64,000 nt of DNA, taken from Halomonas binhaiensis. GTDB lineage: Bacteria; Pseudomonadota; Gammaproteobacteria; Pseudomonadales; Halomonadaceae. Under the pieces are notes generated by a model. That model saw only the letters and a program-made list of their open reading frames with translations. It was not told the origin of the DNA and searched no databases. The position numbers and the translations under genes were made by a program. Positions within the stretch are counted from its first letter, which is position 1, and each line of letters begins with the position of its first letter. The DNA lies in NCBI RefSeq assembly GCF_008329985.2, contig NZ_CP038437.2, forward strand, positions 1,054,001-1,118,000, written 5' to 3'. Below, piece by piece: positions 6,962 through 16,251 of the stretch.

Positions 6962-8665
6962 ATGAAGCTGCTCCATCACTCAGTGTCTCAGCGTTTGTCC
7001 GCCAATGCTTTCCTTTGTTCGACTTCCCGCTATTGGGCCCTTGCGTTGACCTGCGCCCTGACCAGTGTGCTGATCTGGCACTCGGGTGCGGTATTGGCCG
7101 AAGGCATCAAGGTAGCGCCCGGCAGTGGCAACACAAGAATGGATCGAGCGGGTAATGGCGTGCCGGTGGTCAACGTTGCCACGCCCAATGGCAAGGGTGT
7201 TTCGCACAACACCTTCCGCGACTACAACGTGGATCGGCAGGGGCTCATTCTCAACAACGCCCGGGGCAAGGCGGCAGATACCCGGCTGGGTGGCAGGATT
7301 TCCGCTAATCTCAACCTGCGCGATCGTGCGGCGCAGCTGATCATCAATGAAGTTAACGGTGGTAGCCCCAGCCGCTTGAAGGGTTACACCGAAGTCGCCG
7401 GGCAGCGGGCCAATGTGGTGGTCGCCAACCCCTTTGGCATTACGTGCAACGGCTGCGGCTTCATCAACACGCCGCGGGCCACGTTGTCCACTGGCAAACC
7501 AGTATTCAAGGACGGCGAACTTGACCATTTTGCCGTCGATCAGGGCCAGGTCGCCATTGAAGGCATGGGGCTGGATGCCACCGAGGTCGATCGTTTCGAC
7601 ATCATCACTCGCGCTGCCAGGCTCAATGCCGAGGTGCATGCCAATGAGCTGAACGTGGTGGCCGGGGCCAATGATGTCGATGCCGATAGCCTGGCGACCA
7701 CTCGGCGCACGGGGACTGGCGAAGCGCCTGAACTGGCGGTCGATTCCTCGGCACTGGGCGGCATGTACGCTGGCAGCATTCGGTTGGTCGGCACCGAGGC
7801 GGGTGTCGGGGTCAAGGTGGCCGGGGATATGGCGGCCAGTGCTGGGGACATTCGCATCGATGCCAATGGTCAACTGACAGTAGCCAATGCCGCCAGCACC
7901 GGGCGTGTGCTGGCCAAGGCCCGCAATGCCACCTTCGAAGGCAATGTGCATGCCGGCGAGGCGGTCGAGCTGCAGGCCAGGGATCAGCTCAAGGTGGCAG
8001 GCAGACTCACCAGCGCCGGAGACATCGACTTGCGCGCAGGGCAGCACTTGAACAATGCCGGTCAGGTAGTGGCCGGTATCGAAAATGATACTTTGCTCGC
8101 AGGTAGTGATCTGAGCATTCAGACGGATCAGCTTGATAATTCGGGGCGCCTGGGCGCGACACAGCGGCTGTCCGTACGTGCGGATCAGACTCGCAATGCG
8201 GGCCAGATGTTGGCGCAAGAGATCTTGATCGATGCTGATCAGAACCTGAGCAATCGTGAGGGGACGATCAGCTCCGACACCATCGTTATCGATGCAGGAC
8301 GCATGGACAACTCGGCAGCAGGACTGGTGGCTGCGGAGAAAAATCTGGTCCTCGATGTGGCTGATACCTTGAACAATCACACCGGGCAATTGCAGGCCGA
8401 GGAGGCCATTGTCATGACTGCGGCCAGCTTGAATAACACGGCTGGCACCGTAGTCGGAGATACCCTCGCCCTGACCACCCGCCATGGGCTGGACAACGGC
8501 GAAGGGATGATCAGTGCCGATGGCGGCAATCTCCGGCTGCAGACAGACGGGCGTTTGGACAATACCGCCGGCACCATTCAAGCGCCTAACGGTGGGCTGT
8601 TTCTCTCGGCGCATCAAGTCGACAACCCGGGGGCACTCTGCAGGCCCAACGCATCATCGACATGA
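6962..8665 (+). CDS. TpsA/CdiA-type two-partner secretion exoprotein 1, N-terminal part (frameshifted)
   Basis: The start at 6962 follows GTGGGGG and gives a long signal peptide (hydrophobic segment ~26-46, cleavage likely after VLA46). The mature N-terminus is a TPS secretion domain: GNGVPVVNVATPNGKGVSHN, then ANPFGI at about 155-160 followed by CNGCGFINTPRATLSTG. Downstream are filamentous-haemagglutinin-type repeats rich in LDN/ADTL words. Such proteins are exported by an Omp85-type TpsB partner. None is encoded in this window. The frame ends at 8665, but beta-helix repeats continue at once in the +1 frame, so a single base appears lost in the G run 8629-8633. The truncated product would still contain the secretion domain. 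Confidence 0.88.
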   Translation: MKLLHHSVSQRLSANAFLCSTSRYWALALTCALTSVLIWHSGAVLAEGIKVAPGSGNTRMDRAGNGVPVVNVATPNGKGVSHNTFRDYNVDRQGLILNNARGKAADTRLGGRISANLNLRDRAAQLIINEVNGGSPSRLKGYTEVAGQRANVVVANPFGITCNGCGFINTPRATLSTGKPVFKDGELDHFAVDQGQVAIEGMGLDATEVDRFDIITRAARLNAEVHANELNVVAGANDVDADSLATTRRTGTGEAPELAVDSSALGGMYAGSIRLVGTEAGVGVKVAGDMAASAGDIRIDANGQLTVANAASTGRVLAKARNATFEGNVHAGEAVELQARDQLKVAGRLTSAGDIDLRAGQHLNNAGQVVAGIENDTLLAGSDLSIQTDQLDNSGRLGATQRLSVRADQTRNAGQMLAQEILIDADQNLSNREGTISSDTIVIDAGRMDNSAAGLVAAEKNLVLDVADTLNNHTGQLQAEEAIVMTAASLNNTAGTVVGDTLALTTRHGLDNGEGMISADGGNLRLQTDGRLDNTAGTIQAPNGGLFLSAHQVDNPGALCRPNASST

Positions 8666-10569
8666 CGGTGAGCGATAGCCTCGATAATAGCAATGCAGGC
8701 ACCATTGCGGCGGACACCCTCTCTCTTGATGTTGCTGTTCTCGATAATCGTCAGGGCCTGCTTGCTGCCCAGGGCGGCATTCTGGCGGTGGACTTTTCGA
8801 CCCTGCGCAATCAAGGCGGCGCCTTGCAGGGCAATGAAGTGCTTCTTTCCGGTGACACGTTGATCAACGCGGAGGAAGGGCTGATCTCCAGCCTGGATGG
8901 CAATGTGACGACGGTGCTGAGCGATACGCTTGATAACCGGGGCGGTAAGGTGGTGGCCAATGGCACGCTCGATATCGATCCGGCGTTGATCGACAACCGC
9001 AACGGAGAATTAGCCGGAAAACACGTGATGCTGGCCGCCGATCATCTCGACAACGCCCAAGGTATCATCGAGGCCAATGGCATCCTGACCGTCAGCGCTG
9101 ATACGTTGCTCAACACCCTGGGCAACCTGCGCAACCTGGATAAGAGCGGCAGTGGCGACAGCCGCCTGAGTGTGGCCGATACCCTCGACAACCAGAGCGG
9201 GCGCATTGAACTAGGCAGTCAAACGGCTCACCTGGAGACTGGCACGCTACTCAACGCTCAGGGCTTGGTGACCCATGCCGGAAACGGTCTGCTGACCCTG
9301 GTTGCCGAGCGGCTCGACAATACTGATGGGTTGGTCAATGGCACCGGGCGTGGTCTCGTGATGCTGGATACTCTACTCCCAGGTGATACTGGGAAGTCCA
9401 CGCTGGGTCGCTGGCATTTCAACACGGCGCTGAGTCTGGCGTTAGACCAGGCCCTGACTCTCGACTCGAATTCACGTCTCGCCAGTGCTGGCGATCTGAC
9501 GTTGAAAGCGGCACGTATCGATAACGCCGGCGGGATAGCCGCCAATGGTACCTTGACGCTGACCACTGCGGGCGACATCCACAACCGGGCCGTCATCTCC
9601 ACCCGGGGAGATCTCCATTTGCAGGCCCGACACCTGACCCAGGACGGCGGTCGCCTGGGCGGCCGCTTGGCCAGTGTCGGGAATGCCACGTATCGCTTGA
9701 GTGGCGACCTCGATAATCACGGACGTCTCGTCAGTGGTGGGGATCTCGATATCGCCACCGCTGACTTCAATAACCAAGGCACCCTGGGCAGCGATGGCCA
9801 TTTGACGCTCGCCAGCCAGACTGCCATCGACAACGGTGCCGATACGTTGCTGTTCGCTGGAGGCGATATGTCTCTGACGGCCAAGCAGCTGTTCAATCGG
9901 TATGGGAATATCTACGTAATGGGCGATATGGCCTTTGCCCGAAATGCTCAGCACGACATGGCGGAACGTCTGGAAAACCGCTCTGGCACCATTGAGGCGG
10001 AAGGCAATCTCTCACTCAACGCCAAGGATATCCTCAATACCAAGGAGGTGTTTGCCGCTGAAACACTCCCGCTTGAGACCTCGATCGATTACACCAAGGC
10101 TCCTGTCGAATGGTTCACGACTTCTGACGTGAATATCCAGGAAATCATGCGCGACGAGGTCGTCCTTGATTCGCCGAAGGGCGTCATTGCGTCGGGCAGT
10201 AACCTGGCGCTACGGGGAGAGCGTGTCATCAACGACAGCAGCGCCATGATGGCCAATGGTGATGTGACCATTGTGGCCGACAAGGTAGAGAATACGAGCC
10301 AGGCAAGTGAAGCCAGTGCGGTGATCTCCGCAGGAGGTAGGGTCATCATTGATGCCACTGACATTCTTCAGAACGGCGAGATCCACAACAACACTCGCAC
10401 TCAGCTCACAGGAGAACTAGGCAATACTGGAACGCAAGGACCGGTCTGGAGCCTCTCAGTGTCCCTCGACAGCCTGATCGATGAGGTTATTCCACGTACT
10501 GTCGAGCCGCCTGAAGTCGTGAGCCGTCGTGAGATCAATTGGCAAGAGGAACTACATCGCATGCCTTGA
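8662..10569 (+). CDS. TpsA/CdiA-type exoprotein 1, C-terminal part after frameshift
   Basis: This frame continues the beta-helix repeats of the preceding reading frame. Homology starts upstream of the first ATG, at about 8634 (GTLQAQRIID), so 8662 is not a genuine start. Restoring one G in the run 8629-8633 would join both parts into one protein of about 1,200 residues. The repeats (LDN, ADTLDN, GDLTL, AGGD) go on to about residue 560 of this part. A short tail then matches the end region of the second copy: FAAET-TSIDYTKAP and NGDVTIVADKVE. There is no pre-toxin, VENN-type or toxin domain, so even the repaired protein is short for this family. Confidence 0.85.
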   Translation: MTVSDSLDNSNAGTIAADTLSLDVAVLDNRQGLLAAQGGILAVDFSTLRNQGGALQGNEVLLSGDTLINAEEGLISSLDGNVTTVLSDTLDNRGGKVVANGTLDIDPALIDNRNGELAGKHVMLAADHLDNAQGIIEANGILTVSADTLLNTLGNLRNLDKSGSGDSRLSVADTLDNQSGRIELGSQTAHLETGTLLNAQGLVTHAGNGLLTLVAERLDNTDGLVNGTGRGLVMLDTLLPGDTGKSTLGRWHFNTALSLALDQALTLDSNSRLASAGDLTLKAARIDNAGGIAANGTLTLTTAGDIHNRAVISTRGDLHLQARHLTQDGGRLGGRLASVGNATYRLSGDLDNHGRLVSGGDLDIATADFNNQGTLGSDGHLTLASQTAIDNGADTLLFAGGDMSLTAKQLFNRYGNIYVMGDMAFARNAQHDMAERLENRSGTIEAEGNLSLNAKDILNTKEVFAAETLPLETSIDYTKAPVEWFTTSDVNIQEIMRDEVVLDSPKGVIASGSNLALRGERVINDSSAMMANGDVTIVADKVENTSQASEASAVISAGGRVIIDATDILQNGEIHNNTRTQLTGELGNTGTQGPVWSLSVSLDSLIDEVIPRTVEPPEVVSRREINWQEELHRMP

Positions 10570-10674
10570 TTGATCGTTACCAACACCGGGCCCAATAACA
10601 CCGGCATTCCTCTCGACCTCGTTTGAAAATGCAGCCTGTCTCACGAACAGATCACACCACCTTGAAACTCAATT

Positions 10675-10709
10675 AAACCGACTGAGGCACTCAATGCCGC
10701 GGTCGGTTT
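10675..10709 (+). terminator. Hairpin downstream of tpsA copy 1
   Basis: An inverted repeat has outer arms AAACCGAC (10675-10682) and GTCGGTTT (10702-10709) and an inner GGCA/TGCC pair. It lies about 105 bases after the tpsA stop. No long T-run follows, but the right arm itself ends in TTT. Confidence 0.55.
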
Positions 10710-10716
10710 GAATTCT

Positions 10717-10748
10717 GCTTTATCGCTTTATCGCTTTATCGCTTTATC
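10717..10748. repeat. Four-copy octamer tandem repeat
   Basis: The unit GCTTTATC is repeated exactly four times, followed by a partial fifth copy (GCTATCGA). It sits between the tpsA1 terminator hairpin and the conserved leader of tpsA2, 240 bases before the tpsA2 start. Octamer tracts of this kind can change copy number by slippage and may alter promoter spacing. Confidence 0.9.
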
Positions 10749-10781
10749 GCTATCGAGCAGATGCGGTGTTATGTGATATCG

Positions 10782-10987
10782 CTTACAGAATTCCGCAATA
10801 ACTTACATCTCGATGCGTTATCCGCACGGTGGGTTCTCCAGATCATTATTAAGGTGTAGGTGTACACCCATTCCTGATGGCGGTGCGTTCGGTCGCTGGT
10901 GACATGAACGTCCGAATGGTCGCTATTTCGATCCTGTGAGGCTCCCGCCCAGGGGGCAGAAACAGATTCGACTGTGGGGGCCATGCC
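10782..10987 (+). promoter_or_regulatory. Conserved ~200-base leader of tpsA copy 2
   Basis: This is a close copy of 6759-6961, with scattered substitutions and a few small indels, ending in the same GTGGGGGCCATGCC ribosome-binding context. The homology begins just after the octamer repeat, so the duplicated unit includes the leader but not the tract. Confidence 0.6.
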
Positions 10988-13900
10988 ATGAAGTTGCTCT
11001 GTCTCGCCGTGTTTCAGCATTCACCCGCTAATGCCCGCCTTTGTTCGACCACTCGCTATCGGGCCAGGACCCTTGCGTTGACCTGCGCACTGACCTGCGT
11101 ACTGACCAGTGCGCTGATCTGGCCGTCAGGCGTGGTATTGGCCGAGGGCATCAAGGTTGAGCCCGGGCGCGGTAATACGTCCATGGGGCGGGCGGGCAAC
11201 GGCGTGCCGGTGGTCAACGTTGCCACGCCCAATGGCAAGGGTGTTTCGCACAACACCTTCCGCGACTACAACGTGGACCGGCAAGGGGCGATTCTCAACA
11301 ACGCCCGGGGCAAGGCGGCCGATACCCGGCTGGGTGGCAGGATTTCCGCTAATCCCAACCTGCGCGATCGTGCCGCGCAGTTGATCATCAATGAGGTCAA
11401 CGGCGGCAGCCCCAGCCGCCTGAAGGGCTATACCGAAGTTGCGGGGCAACAGGCCAACGTGGTGGTCGCCAACCCCTTTGGCATTACGTGCAACGGCTGC
11501 GGCTTCATCAACACGCCGCGGGCCACGCTATCCACCGGCGAGCCGGTATTCAAGGATGGCGAACTCGACCATTTCGCCGTCGATCAGGGCCAGGTCGCCA
11601 TTGAAGGCATGGGGCTGGATGCCTCCGAGGTGGATCGTTTCGACATCATCACTCGCGCTGCCAAGCTCAATGCCGAGGTGCATGCCAACGAGCTGAACGT
11701 GGTGGCCGGGGCCAATGATGTCGATGCCGACACCCTGGCGACCACTCGGCGCACGGGGACTGGTGAAGCGCCGGAGCTGGCGGTCGATTCATCGGCACTG
11801 GGCGGCATGTACGCTGGCAGCATTCGGTTGGTCGGCACCGAGGCGGGGGTTGGGGTCAAGGTGGCTGGGGATATGGCGGCCAGCAGCGGCGATATTCGCC
11901 TCGATGCCAATGGCCAGTTGACGCTAGCCAATGCCACCAGCACCGGTCGTGTGGTGGCCAGGGCGCGCAACGCCAACTTTGAAGGCGAGGTCAATGCCCG
12001 CGAAGCAGTGGACGTGCTGGCCCGGGAGCGGATCAAGGTGGCGGGCACGCTTTCCAGCGCTGGAGATATCAACTTGAGTGCGAGGCAGGTCCACAATTCC
12101 GGCCAGATACTGGCGCAAGAGATCAAGGTCGATGCCGATCAGTCCCTGAATAACCACGCCGGACAGCTGCAGGCGGAGGAAGCCTTTGTCATGACCGCGG
12201 CCAACCTGGATAACACGGCGGGCACCATGGCGGGGGATACCATCGACATGGTGGTGGAAAATCGCGTCGATAACCGCAAGGGGCAGATGGCCGGGAAGCG
12301 TATTGCCTTGGCCACCGGCGGCCTCAATAACACCAGGGGCCTCATCGAGGCCGATGGCGACCTGACGGTCGATGCCGATACGTTGATCAACCGCAAAGGC
12401 TTTCTGCGTAATGTGGATGAGGCGGGCAACGGTGCCAGCCATGTCATCGTGGCCGATACCCTCTACAACATGAATGGACGCCTTGGCCTGGGCAGTCCTT
12501 CGGCGTATCTGGAAGCCGGCAGGCTAGTCAACGTGAAGGGCCATGTGACCCATGCAGGAGATGGCTTGCTGACCCTGAACGCCGGGCGTCTCAACAATAC
12601 TGCGGGGCGGGTGCAGGGCACCGGGCGAGGCCAGGTCACCCTGGGATCTTTCTTCGCAGAAAGCCCTGGCATGTATCCAGACCCAAACTACGGCCTGCAG
12701 TTCAACAAGGCGTTCGACCTGACGCTGGTCGATGAGCCCTTGCGGGTCGGTCGGTATGAGCGCATTGCCACTGGCGGCGATTTGACGCTGAAGGGGCCAG
12801 GTATTTTTAACGGCGGTGGAATCATCGCCAATGGCAACCTGAGGGTGATGACCCCAGGCAGCTTCGACAATGACAGCCTCATTACCGTGTTGGGTGACCT
12901 GCGTGTGCAGGCCAATGACGTGCACCAGTCAGGATCCCTGGAAAATGACGGTGATGCCCGGTATCTCCTGCGTGGAGGTTTCCACAATGAATTTGGCAGG
13001 ATCTACAGCGGTGGCGATCTCGATATCGACACGACTTACCTCGATAACGAAGCATCAATAGCCAGTTGGGGAAACCTGACGATCACTAGCCGGACCGCGA
13101 TCGACAATTACTCCTATGGCGGGCTGTCCTCCATGGGCAATATGACGCTGATCGCCAGGCAACTGTTCAATCAGGGTAAGGACATCCTTGCCATGGGTGA
13201 CCTGACCTTCGCGGGCAATGACCAGCGAGAGATGGCCGATAGCCTGGAAAACCGCTCTGGCAATATCGAAGCGAAAGGCAACCTTTCGATCTACGCCAAG
13301 GACATTGTCAATACCCGGGATGAGTTCAGCGCTTCGAAGCAAAGGCAGGCGGTGGAGACATCGGTCGATTACACCAAGGCTCCTGCCAGCAACGGGGTCG
13401 CACTGTACGACATCCATATTCGCGAGTTCATGCGTACCAGAGTCAATGAAGACTCCCCCAGAGGAGATATTGTCTCGGAAGGTGATCTTGCCCTATATGG
13501 GAAACATGTCATCAATGATAACGGCGCTCTCTTGTCCAATGGTGATGTGACCATTGTGGCCGACAAGGTGGAGCACAAGGGGTTCGAGAGGCGGCCAAGG
13601 GTTCATGATCGCCATTATCGAGTACCGGTGGCATCGGCTCCAGGGCAAGACAACACCGAACTGATGGAGCAACTGTTGGCTTTCTGGGATGAGTATGGAG
13701 TGGTGAATAGTCGAGGTAGGCCCATCTCACCTTATGACGTTCTCGGTGAGGCGCCATACAAGGATGTTCACTCACCATGGGATGATGGAGAAGCCCCTTA
13801 TTCGATGATCTCTGCACAAGGCAAGGTCACCATCGACGCTGCTGATGCTCTCCTGAATGCTGAAGTGCATGAGAACACTCACTCACGGCTCACCTTGCTG

Positions 13901-14062
13901 ATGGGCGACCATTATCCCAACGAACCTGTTTCCCCGCTTTCCTTGTCCATCAACCGCTTGATAAATGGCGTTAATTCGCATGCTGCCGAGCCTGATGGGC
14001 TGTTGCCTGTAGTGAGTGAGGGGGGGGAGAGTGAGTCAGTGAGAGAGCGAGCTAGCGTATGA
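10988..14062 (+). CDS. TpsA/CdiA-type two-partner secretion exoprotein 2
   Basis: A 1,024-residue paralogue of the frameshifted gene at 6962-10569, near-identical over the TPS domain and first repeats. It has a long signal sequence (cleavage likely after residue 52, VVLA), the NGVPVVNVATPNGKG block, ANPFGI with CNGCGF, and then FHA repeats. Relative to copy 1 it lacks some repeats in the middle, and its last ~150 residues differ. It ends in a short Ser/Glu-rich tail with no toxin domain. Known family members act as adhesins, haemolysins or toxin-delivery stalks; the role here is undetermined. A TpsB translocator must be supplied from elsewhere if the protein is exported. The frame is intact. 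Confidence 0.9.
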   Translation: MKLLCLAVFQHSPANARLCSTTRYRARTLALTCALTCVLTSALIWPSGVVLAEGIKVEPGRGNTSMGRAGNGVPVVNVATPNGKGVSHNTFRDYNVDRQGAILNNARGKAADTRLGGRISANPNLRDRAAQLIINEVNGGSPSRLKGYTEVAGQQANVVVANPFGITCNGCGFINTPRATLSTGEPVFKDGELDHFAVDQGQVAIEGMGLDASEVDRFDIITRAAKLNAEVHANELNVVAGANDVDADTLATTRRTGTGEAPELAVDSSALGGMYAGSIRLVGTEAGVGVKVAGDMAASSGDIRLDANGQLTLANATSTGRVVARARNANFEGEVNAREAVDVLARERIKVAGTLSSAGDINLSARQVHNSGQILAQEIKVDADQSLNNHAGQLQAEEAFVMTAANLDNTAGTMAGDTIDMVVENRVDNRKGQMAGKRIALATGGLNNTRGLIEADGDLTVDADTLINRKGFLRNVDEAGNGASHVIVADTLYNMNGRLGLGSPSAYLEAGRLVNVKGHVTHAGDGLLTLNAGRLNNTAGRVQGTGRGQVTLGSFFAESPGMYPDPNYGLQFNKAFDLTLVDEPLRVGRYERIATGGDLTLKGPGIFNGGGIIANGNLRVMTPGSFDNDSLITVLGDLRVQANDVHQSGSLENDGDARYLLRGGFHNEFGRIYSGGDLDIDTTYLDNEASIASWGNLTITSRTAIDNYSYGGLSSMGNMTLIARQLFNQGKDILAMGDLTFAGNDQREMADSLENRSGNIEAKGNLSIYAKDIVNTRDEFSASKQRQAVETSVDYTKAPASNGVALYDIHIREFMRTRVNEDSPRGDIVSEGDLALYGKHVINDNGALLSNGDVTIVADKVEHKGFERRPRVHDRHYRVPVASAPGQDNTELMEQLLAFWDEYGVVNSRGRPISPYDVLGEAPYKDVHSPWDDGEAPYSMISAQGKVTIDAADALLNAEVHENTHSRLTLLMGDHYPNEPVSPLSLSINRLINGVNSHAAEPDGLLPVVSEGGESESVRERASV

Positions 14063-14352
14063 TTTAATGAAATTGGAATGGAAACAAAACCTTAACCATT
14101 GGCGGGATAGGATTGCCCTGAGTGCAGGATATTTTTTAAAAATGTATCTAGTATTAGGTTTTTAGAATGCTGGCGTAGATGACGGAAACCGAATGGTTAT
14201 CACCAGAGGCTTCTGTCAACTTTTGTCACATTCCCTTTCAATAAATCTAATGTTGGGATGCTTCCGATAGAACAATATGTCCCATGTGGCAATGCGTAAA
14301 TCAAATAAAAAAACTTACACAAAAGCCACGATATCTCAAAAAGGGGTTACAA
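14063..14352. other. Intergenic region between tpsA2 and barrel gene
   Basis: About 290 AT-rich bases. No strong terminator, RNA gene or repeat is visible. An ATG at 14284 is in frame with the next gene but would place a Lys-rich, non-signal-like extension before the signal peptide, so it is not used. Confidence 0.5.
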
Positions 14353-15654
14353 ATGGTTAAGGGGATCAGCGTTGCTGTAGGTACTGGTGCTTTGGTTGCA
14401 TCAGGATTGGCTCAGGCCGAAATCGGGCTGAGTGCCGGTGATTTGGTTCAAGCGATTCAGTCGCCTTACGAGACTGAATTTTCTATCGATGGAAGTCAGG
14501 CTCACCTCGCTTTCTATTCAGCTGCCAGGGCTCGCCCTGTGTCGTTCAGCTGGGATGGAGAGGTCCTCGACCTGCTGACATCGAATAGCTTTGTGACGAT
14601 GATCAATGGGCGCCAGATGACGATTGTGCTTCCTGAAGCAGGAAGCCTGCTTGAGCTTGGCACGAATGCTCCCGTTACCATCATTGATGAGGACGGTAAT
14701 GTCATCGTCAACAATCGTTCGCTGAATACACTGACGTATGATGAGTCTGCTGCTCTGGCGGGCGAGCTGGGCTTGCTTGATGTGGACCGCCTGCTTCGCA
14801 GTGCGCAAGTGCAGGCAATGGGACAGGTATTCAGCCCTGTCACGAACCAGATAGATCTAGCGATGTACCCGTCCTATAGAGGGAACTATAGTCGCAAAAA
14901 TGGCGTCAATGTCTGGACATCTGTTCAGGGGGGAAGCATCGAAGGCAATGCTGTCAGCTCTGACTACGATGGTGACAGCAAGAGTGCCGTTCTTGGAGTC
15001 GACTACAAGCATGACAACCTTCTCGTAGGTATTGCTGCCGGCAACCAAGAGCTAGACCTGGAAAGCGACTACGATGGTCGTTTCAACTTCGGTGGTGAGC
15101 TGGTGGCACCATATGGTGCGGTATCCTTTTTTGATGACGCCCTGGTATTCGATGCCGTACTGCTCTACCAGAATATAGAAGGCTCCCAACGTAATGCTTA
15201 TCTGTTGGAACCCATCGATCTTGATGGTGAGCGTTGGGGGGGCCAGGCGTCCGGTACACTTTACCTGCCACAGTATAATAAATCCTTCAGGGCGGGGCTC
15301 ACGATCGGTGGCTCCTATCTGAATGATGAGGTGGATGGTCGCTATCTCGACAGCAAGACCGATGACTTTGGCCTCGAGATCGGTGAAGCCTTCGGTGGCC
15401 TCAAGTTCGGCTGGGATCTCGACGATGGCCGTGTGTATGGCAACCTCATCTACCACCGCGACATTTCCGATAAGTTCGATGATGACATCGACTATCTCGA
15501 CAATGGTGACGAGGATGGCTGGACGGTGCTGGAGATTGGCGCCGCACATCAGCTTGGCCGTAACATGGACTTCAATATCGGTGGAAGAACCACGCTGGGC
15601 AGCGATGACGTCGAATACCGTTCTCTCTACGCCAGCCTGAACTATAGGTTCTGA
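14353..15654 (+). CDS. Autotransporter-like outer-membrane beta-barrel protein
   Basis: The start at 14353 is supported by AAGGGG at 14341-14346 and by the signal peptide it creates (MVKGISVAVG... cleaved after GLAQA). The 433-residue protein has a ~170-residue passenger-like region. A C-terminal ~270-residue domain follows with alternating aromatic/Gly strands (GVDYKHDNLLVGIAAG, FGLEIGEAFGGLKFGWDL). It ends in LNYRF, the terminal aromatic typical of outer-membrane barrels. It has no POTRA domains and is not a TpsB exporter. It lies directly downstream of tpsA2 on the same strand, so a functional link is possible but not shown. It could also be a porin-like barrel. Confidence 0.8.
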   Translation: MVKGISVAVGTGALVASGLAQAEIGLSAGDLVQAIQSPYETEFSIDGSQAHLAFYSAARARPVSFSWDGEVLDLLTSNSFVTMINGRQMTIVLPEAGSLLELGTNAPVTIIDEDGNVIVNNRSLNTLTYDESAALAGELGLLDVDRLLRSAQVQAMGQVFSPVTNQIDLAMYPSYRGNYSRKNGVNVWTSVQGGSIEGNAVSSDYDGDSKSAVLGVDYKHDNLLVGIAAGNQELDLESDYDGRFNFGGELVAPYGAVSFFDDALVFDAVLLYQNIEGSQRNAYLLEPIDLDGERWGGQASGTLYLPQYNKSFRAGLTIGGSYLNDEVDGRYLDSKTDDFGLEIGEAFGGLKFGWDLDDGRVYGNLIYHRDISDKFDDDIDYLDNGDEDGWTVLEIGAAHQLGRNMDFNIGGRTTLGSDDVEYRSLYASLNYRF

Positions 15655-15753
15655 ACTATAGGTTCTGATCTCTAGATTCTGATCCGTTGAAAGCCCCGAT
15701 AGCGCAAGCCGCGTCATTGCTTGCGACACTTGAAGCGTGTTCGGGCAATCAAA

Positions 15754-15787
15754 GCTGCCGATACTGGCATACGCCAGTATCGGCAGC
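15754..15787. terminator. Perfect 15-bp hairpin between convergent genes
   Basis: Arms GCTGCCGATACTGGC (15754-15768) and its exact complement (15773-15787) enclose a 4-base loop. It sits between the barrel gene and the converging lipoprotein gene and could terminate both. No T-run follows on the plus strand. Confidence 0.65.
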
Positions 15788-15890
15788 GTCACATGGTGAC
15801 AATCAAAAAGCGCTATCAGCGCCAGTCAGGCCCAGCAAATGCTGGTGAGCCAAGATCCCGGGCTCGAGGGATGTCGGGTGGAGCGTCAAA

Positions 15891-16223
15891 TTACTTGGCG
15901 GCTGTCAGGTGCACGCCATCCACCACCATGTGCCAGGTACCTGCGACCTCGTGGGGCGGTACGCTGACATCGAAGGTCGTGGAAAATGGGCCAATGCCGA
16001 CCACGAAATCGTCTCCCTGAAACTCTTTGAGGGGACCCTCGATAGACGTGCTACCGCCGTTCTTCAAGCGCTCATAAGATACCGACCCGTCCGCCAGGAT
16101 CAGAAGTCTCATCTCGCTGCTTTGCCAGTCACCCGCATAGTTCATCCTGTCTTCGGGCAAAGGTTTGCTGCAGGCCGTCAACAGTAGGCAGAGCAGTAGC
16201 AATATTCCGATTTTCTTCAGCAT
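15891..16223 (-). CDS. Small lipoprotein of unknown function
   Basis: A 110-residue protein with a lipoprotein signal peptide (LLLLCLLLTAC, lipobox Cys18). The start at 16223 is chosen because AGGGA lies just upstream and because the signal then begins MLKKIG; a longer in-frame start at 16292 would precede the signal with non-hydrophobic residues. The mature part is about 90 residues, beta-rich, with GDWQSSEMRLLILADGSVSY, a pattern seen in small calycin-like lipoproteins. No specific family is recognised. It is convergent with the barrel gene. Its upstream region is a four-copy 17-base tandem repeat. Confidence 0.75.
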   Translation of the reverse strand: MLKKIGILLLLCLLLTACSKPLPEDRMNYAGDWQSSEMRLLILADGSVSYERLKNGGSTSIEGPLKEFQGDDFVVGIGPFSTTFDVSVPPHEVAGTWHMVVDGVHLTAAK

Positions 16224-16251
16224 GATCAATTCCCTATGTTCCCGCGTCTGC

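Noticed and set aside
6980..8617. 545-codon open frame on the minus strand opposite tpsA1, and similar long antisense frames (46713-48026, 54255-55229, 60705-61649)
   Set aside because: They lie exactly opposite well-supported genes, have no family resemblance or ribosome binding sites, and are expected from codon bias in GC-rich DNA.
8634..8665. Programmed ribosomal frameshift joining the two tpsA1 parts
   Set aside because: No typical slippery heptamer with downstream pseudoknot is evident, and the intact paralogue tpsA2 has no frameshift, so mutation or slippage is simpler.
14353..15654. Barrel protein as the missing TpsB/CdiB exporter
   Set aside because: It has no POTRA domains and a single C-terminal barrel with terminal Phe, unlike Omp85-type TpsB proteins.
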